DNA from: Elusimicrobiota bacterium
GTDB taxonomy: Bacteria; RUG730
Direction: 5' to 3'
Length of the DNA: 6,652 nucleotides
Assembly (NCBI GenBank): GCA_031259185.1
Contig: JAIRLV010000315.1
Location: 1 to 6,652 of the forward strand
Below the pieces are notes generated by a model. The model searched no databases and had not been told where the DNA came from. It saw only the letters and a program-made list of their open reading frames with translations. Below are positions 4,110-6,652 of this stretch, one piece after another. Each line of letters opens with the position of its first letter. Within the stretch, counting starts at the first letter, position 1. A program made the translations under genes and the position numbers.

Positions 4110-5268
4110 GAGGTTGTTTTTCTTTATATTTTTTGTTTAATTTTTTTGCCTCTTTTTCGATATTTGGATATTTTTCAATTTTTCTTTTTTTAATAAGATA
4201 TTTAGCTAATGCAATAATTAAAGCACCTCCTCCAATTACAGCAGCTACTTGTGGAATATGTCCGTTTATAAACTCTGGCGTTTTTTTTAAAAATTCTCCT
4301 AATGGCGACAAAGTTTCCTTTATTGAAACGAATCCTTCACTAGCTTTTTTAGCTATAACAGTTCTTACTTCTCCACTTTTTTCTATTGCTTTTCCAGCTA
4401 AATCTTTTCCTTTTTCTAATATTTCATTTTTACTATTTAAAGTAGTAGATTCTATTTTTGGGGCAAAGCCGGTAATTTTTTTTCCTTCATAAACTGGATA
4501 TAATCCTTTTTTTGCCTGTTGGTTTATCGCCACTTTTTGTAATAATTTATTAAAAGAAACACCAGCGAAAATACCAATTGGAATCGCTGACGCAATAGTG
4601 GCAATTCCAATAACAGCTGGTAAAGCCAAAGGGACAAATTCATTTAAAATTTCTTCATTAATTGTTTCACCTTTTGCTTTATGAAGTTTTTGAAAAATAA
4701 TATTTATATCTTCTTCATCAGTACCCATTTTATTAAGCAAAACTTTTATTGGTCTTTCTCGTGCAAGTAACATATTTAAAACTTGACCCATTGGATAAGA
4801 TAGATCTTCATAGGCGTCTATAATACTTATTAAAGAAATTGAGCCAGTTTTATTTGTTAAAGATTGATATTGTGATATTTGATGCTTTAAAGAAGCAATT
4901 GCTTCTTTAAAAGCTTGTTTATCTTGAACATTAATATATTTTTTACCCATTTCTAAAGTCGCACCAATATCTTTAAAATCACTTTTCCAAGCTGTTTTTG
5001 TATCTTGAACTCCTTCTTTTATTTTTTGAAAAATAGTTCTATTATCACAATTATTTACTTTTCCATTTTCTAAATTTTGAATTGTGGTATTTAATATAGC
5101 TTGATCTTCAGTATTTCCTCCTCTGTCTGGATGATATTTCATACTGAGTTTTCTTTTTAGTTTTTTATATTCTTCAGAAGCAACTTTAAGTTTTAATAAT
5201 TGTTTAATATCTTTTTTTAATTCCGGACTTTGTTCCAATAAAGTCTCAAATAATACTAGATAATTCAA
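4090..5268 (-). CDS. J-domain (DnaJ-like) protein with two hydrophobic segments
   Basis: A 392-aa protein. Near the N-terminus is a J-domain core: YKKLKRKLSMKYHPDRGG (34-51) holds the HPD tripeptide (46-48) required to stimulate Hsp70 ATPase, followed by a helix (55-68). No G/F linker, zinc-finger or DnaJ C-terminal domain follows, so it is not a canonical DnaJ. Residues 212-237 (LALPAVIGIATIASAIPIGI and onward) and 339-359 (VAAVIGGGALIIALAKYLI) are long hydrophobic stretches ending in basic residues, so a membrane protein is likely. The region between them is Lys/Glu/Ala-rich and helical, and the tail is strongly basic. The start is TTG at 5268 with AAAGGA eight bases upstream, overlapping the preceding gene by 23 bp. 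It is the last gene of unit 1, and its final codons contain promoter P2. It may recruit host DnaK to a membrane or virion structure. A structural or injected virion protein is also possible. Confidence 0.85.
   Translation of the reverse strand: MNYLVLFETLLEQSPELKKDIKQLLKLKVASEEYKKLKRKLSMKYHPDRGGNTEDQAILNTTIQNLENGKVNNCDNRTIFQKIKEGVQDTKTAWKSDFKDIGATLEMGKKYINVQDKQAFKEAIASLKHQISQYQSLTNKTGSISLISIIDAYEDLSYPMGQVLNMLLARERPIKVLLNKMGTDEEDINIIFQKLHKAKGETINEEILNEFVPLALPAVIGIATIASAIPIGIFAGVSFNKLLQKVAINQQAKKGLYPVYEGKKITGFAPKIESTTLNSKNEILEKGKDLAGKAIEKSGEVRTVIAKKASEGFVSIKETLSPLGEFLKKTPEFINGHIPQVAAVIGGGALIIALAKYLIKKRKIEKYPNIEKEAKKLNKKYKEKQPLDKDKK
4886..4911. repeat. Perfect 26-bp palindrome inside the J-domain gene
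   Basis: The half-site TTTAAAGAAGCAA (4886-4898) is followed directly by its exact inverse complement (4899-4911) with no spacer. On the minus strand it encodes FKEAIASLK of an amphipathic helix. One further GC pair could form beyond a single bulged A. It could be a protein-binding dyad or a chance result of helix codons. Confidence 0.6.
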
Positions 5269-5800
5269 TTATTTCTTCCTTTAAAGTAATATCTGGCGAA
5301 GGTAACATTTTTATAACCCTTTGAATACCAGGAATTTTAAATTGGGGCAAAATTTTTCTTAATTCAAAAATTGAATCTTTGTAAAATTTTCTTGCTTCAT
5401 CTTTTTCTTCACCAGGAGGTAATGATTTAACCATTGATCCAAATTGAGAAATTATTTTTATTCCATCAATAATCATTTTAAGAATTTCAGGAGCAGAAAA
5501 TTTAAATTCAAATTCAAAATTTAAATCATTTTCATCTGATTCTTTTATAGTTTGTTTATTTGTTAATCTTGATATTTCTTTTTCTTGTTTACTTAAAACT
5601 TCTTGAGTTTTAAGAATTCTTTCTAATTTATACTTTAATTTATAACTTTTTATTTTATTAAGAATATCATCATTATTCTCGGTTTTAAATTTTTTACAAA
5701 ATAATTCAATGGCGTTAAAAATTTTAATTATTATAGAACTCCAAATTTTATAAATTTTAAAATTTATTTTATCCATAAGAGTATATGATGATTTTTCCAT
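5246..5800 (-). CDS. Unknown 184-aa helical protein
   Basis: No family recognised. The first 35 residues are basic and hydrophobic (KINFKIYKIWSSIIIKIFNA, 11-30), enough for an amphipathic or membrane-surface helix but interrupted by Lys. Next is a charged helical region likely to be coiled coil (YKLERILKTQEVLSKQEKEI), then a short strand-like NFEFEFKFSAPE. The second half is helical with SLPPGEEKDEAR and ends in ITLKEEIIELSSII. There are no catalytic motifs. The ATG at 5800 has AGG eight bases upstream and lies 12 nt after the stop of the preceding gene; a second ATG eight codons in (MDKINF) is an alternative. It overlaps the J-domain gene by 23 bp, so the two are probably co-translated and may act together. 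It could be a structural, scaffold or membrane-associated phage protein. Confidence 0.78.
   Translation of the reverse strand: MEKSSYTLMDKINFKIYKIWSSIIIKIFNAIELFCKKFKTENNDDILNKIKSYKLKYKLERILKTQEVLSKQEKEISRLTNKQTIKESDENDLNFEFEFKFSAPEILKMIIDGIKIISQFGSMVKSLPPGEEKDEARKFYKDSIFELRKILPQFKIPGIQRVIKMLPSPDITLKEEIIELSSII
5277..5282 (-). promoter_or_regulatory. Shine-Dalgarno site supporting the TTG start at 5268
   Basis: The minus strand reads AAAGGA, eight bases, then TTG. It lies within the codons TLKEE near the end of the upstream gene, consistent with coupled translation. Confidence 0.6.
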
Positions 5801-5812
5801 AACTATAGCCTA

Positions 5813-6289
5813 TTAATAATTAAAATAAGATTCTTTAATTGTTGTATCTTTCTTATGTGATTTTAACCAGTTTTTAAATTCTGATAATTTTGTTTCGCCA
5901 GTTGCTTTCCATTTATTAAACTCTGCAACAAGATCATTCTTATGAGCATAAGCCTTTGCTATAGCAATAACAGCTTTTTCTTCTGCTGAATTAGCTGCTT
6001 TTCCAACTGCCATACCTGCTTTTGTTGCTATACGAGTAACTTTATCTACTGGTTTAGTATTTACATCTGTAGCATTGCTTTTTGGCAATGATTTTCCAAA
6101 AGCAGTTTTGCTATCTTGCCTTTGAAAATTAAATCCGTGCTTAAACTCTTTACCAGCTTTTTTTGCCTCGCCAGCTAAAAAGTGTGCTTTATCAGTAATT
6201 GCCTTTATTACGCTTTCATCTAAAATATCGACACCTGCATTATCTGCTTCGTCACAAAGATATTCAAAAATTGCATCTTCTACTTTCAT
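5813..6289 (-). CDS. Unknown 158-aa Ala/Lys-rich helical protein
   Basis: I recognise no family. The N-terminus MKVEDAIFEYLCDEADNAGV is an acidic helix. The middle (about residues 50-80) is polar and Ser/Asp/Lys-rich, and holds SKTAFGKS. From about 80 to 125 there is a long Ala-rich helix (VTRIATKAGMAVGKAANSAE and KAVIAIAKAYAHK). The tail is basic (LKSHKKDTTIKESYFNY). The composition is like small DNA-associated or internal virion proteins, but that is a guess. The ATG at 6289 is fixed by AAAGGA seven bases upstream. That site lies inside a perfect 16-bp hairpin directly touching the ATG, so translation is probably controlled by RNA structure or by a bound protein. It follows the SLOG gene by 50 nt in unit 1 and is followed 12 nt later by the next unknown gene. 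The tail motif TIKES recurs in that neighbour. Confidence 0.82.
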   Translation of the reverse strand: MKVEDAIFEYLCDEADNAGVDILDESVIKAITDKAHFLAGEAKKAGKEFKHGFNFQRQDSKTAFGKSLPKSNATDVNTKPVDKVTRIATKAGMAVGKAANSAEEKAVIAIAKAYAHKNDLVAEFNKWKATGETKLSEFKNWLKSHKKDTTIKESYFNY

Positions 6290-6326
6290 ATTTTATTCCT
6301 TTAAATTAACTTTAAAGGAATAAAAT
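6290..6326 (-). promoter_or_regulatory. Perfect 16-bp hairpin enclosing the Shine-Dalgarno site of the gene at 5813-6289
   Basis: On the minus strand ATTTTATTCCTTTAAA (6311-6326) pairs fully with TTTAAAGGAATAAAAT (6290-6305) around a 5-nt loop GTTAA. The second arm contains AAAGGA and ends at the base just before the AUG, so the stem hides the ribosome site. There is no U-run after it, so it does not look like a terminator for the upstream SLOG gene. It could be a translational operator, a temperature-sensitive structure, an RNase III site, or a DNA operator. I see no clear promoter in 6290-6339. Confidence 0.75.
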
Positions 6327-6339
6327 GTTTCGTAATATG

Positions 6340-6652
6340 TTAATTTTCGTAATTTATGATTATTAAAGGTATTCCTCTTTGTTTTGCTTTTACTATACTA
6401 TCTTTTGTTCCAGAAGATTCACCATTCCAAAACGCTATAAGCATATCGCTATTATCAACTATATGCGTATTTCTTAAAAATCCTGCTTGTGCTCCATATA
6501 ATTTCCATTCTGGTTTAAATATTAATTTTTTTAAATTATATTCTTTTGCAAAATTTTCAGCTAAAAAATCAGCTCCTTGAGCACCACCAGAAACTATCAT
6601 TTCAATATCTTCTATTCTACATTCTTGTAAAATACTCTTTTTTAATAATTCA
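6340..6652 (-). CDS. SLOG-fold (DUF2493/YspA-like) protein, 5' end outside window
   Basis: The visible 103 residues match the C-terminal part of the cpYpsA-related SLOG family: IVSGGAQGADFLAENFAKEY (glycine-rich nucleotide-binding GGAxGAD), then FKPEWKLYGAQAGFLRNTHI, then MLIAFWNGESSGTKDSIVKA and a final LIIINYEN strand. The family binds nucleotide-derived ligands in a Rossmann-like fold; the exact ligand is unknown here. The reading frame continues upstream of the first visible ATG (6600) through ELLKKSILQECRIEDIE to the window edge. In the family this is the helix before the GG motif, so the ATG at 6600 is internal and the N-terminus (usually a short strand with AGSR) lies beyond 6652. Full length is typically about 120-140 aa. 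It is the first visible gene of unit 1 and ends 50 nt before the next gene. Similar small SLOG proteins are common in phages. Confidence 0.9.
   Translation of the reverse strand, partial: ELLKKSILQECRIEDIEMIVSGGAQGADFLAENFAKEYNLKKLIFKPEWKLYGAQAGFLRNTHIVDNSDMLIAFWNGESSGTKDSIVKAKQRGIPLIIINYEN

Noticed and set aside
1290-4116. The three CAACCTCTTGACAAA copies as a CRISPR or repeat array
   Set aside because: They are only 15-20 nt long, spaced hundreds to thousands of bases apart, with genes between them, and each sits at a promoter.
3909-4193. Plus-strand open frame across the BRCT and J-domain gene boundary
   Set aside because: It is Phe/Ser/Ile-rich antisense of Lys/Asn-rich genes, crosses the P2 promoter and has no ribosome site.
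4103-4492. Plus-strand open frame antisense to the J-domain gene
   Set aside because: Its hydrophobic composition mirrors the Lys/Glu-rich minus-strand codons; the minus-strand gene has a J-domain and coupling signals.
6356-6580. Plus-strand open frame antisense to the SLOG gene
   Set aside because: The minus-strand frame matches a known family throughout; the antisense frame has no family or ribosome site.
1-6652. Alternative genetic code (UGA as Trp or Gly)
   Set aside because: Conserved tryptophans are TGG and the gene frames are complete without reading through TGA.
1-6652. tRNA or rRNA genes
   Set aside because: No cloverleaf-like or conserved rRNA sequence was seen by eye; intergenic spaces are too short, the longest being 1260-1485.

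Overview
The window is a very AT-rich, gene-dense stretch. Almost every gene is on the minus strand, with overlapping or nearly touching neighbours. Spacing, gene types (two small DNA methyltransferases, a stand-alone BRCT protein, a SLOG-fold protein, a thioredoxin-like protein, many unknown small proteins) and the absence of housekeeping genes fit a bacteriophage or prophage genome. No capsid, terminase, portal or integrase gene is visible, so this is inference. Consensus-like TTGACA-N17-TATAAT promoters, good AGGAG-type ribosome sites and TGG tryptophans with TAA/TAG/TGA stops suggest a low-GC host with ordinary sigma70-type transcription and the standard code (Firmicutes-, Fusobacteria- or Campylobacterota-like rather than Bacteroidota). 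The host cannot be fixed from this sequence.

Layout, in the direction of minus-strand transcription (right to left). Unit 1: a SLOG/DUF2493 protein cut by the right edge, an unknown Ala/Lys-rich helical protein preceded by a perfect 16-bp hairpin holding its Shine-Dalgarno site, an unknown 184-aa helical protein, and a 392-aa J-domain protein with two hydrophobic segments. Unit 2, from a promoter lying in the last codons of the J-domain gene: BRCT protein, TTG-started NPPY methyltransferase, 85-aa unknown, thioredoxin-like protein, and a 58-aa protein overlapping it. Unit 3: a 145-aa protein tentatively resembling the C-terminal part of a type II restriction endonuclease, followed in frame after its TAA by another 63 open codons. 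Unit 4: a 144-aa Cys-rich protein, a 22-codon micro-ORF with the strongest ribosome site in the window, and a Dam-like D12-class adenine methyltransferase cut by the left edge. The only plus-strand gene is a GNAT acetyltransferase that starts divergently from unit 3 and converges on the end of unit 2.

The main non-coding signal is a 15-nt element, CAACCTCTTGACAAA, present three times. Each copy supplies the -35 box of a promoter with exactly 17-bp spacing and heads units 2, 3 and 4. At units 3 and 4 the start codon lies only 7-9 nt after the -10 box with no ribosome site, which predicts leaderless or near-leaderless mRNAs. At unit 2 there is a normal leader with AGGAG. Together the genes look like an accessory region for DNA modification and host takeover, but no gene product here can be tied to a specific phage process with certainty.
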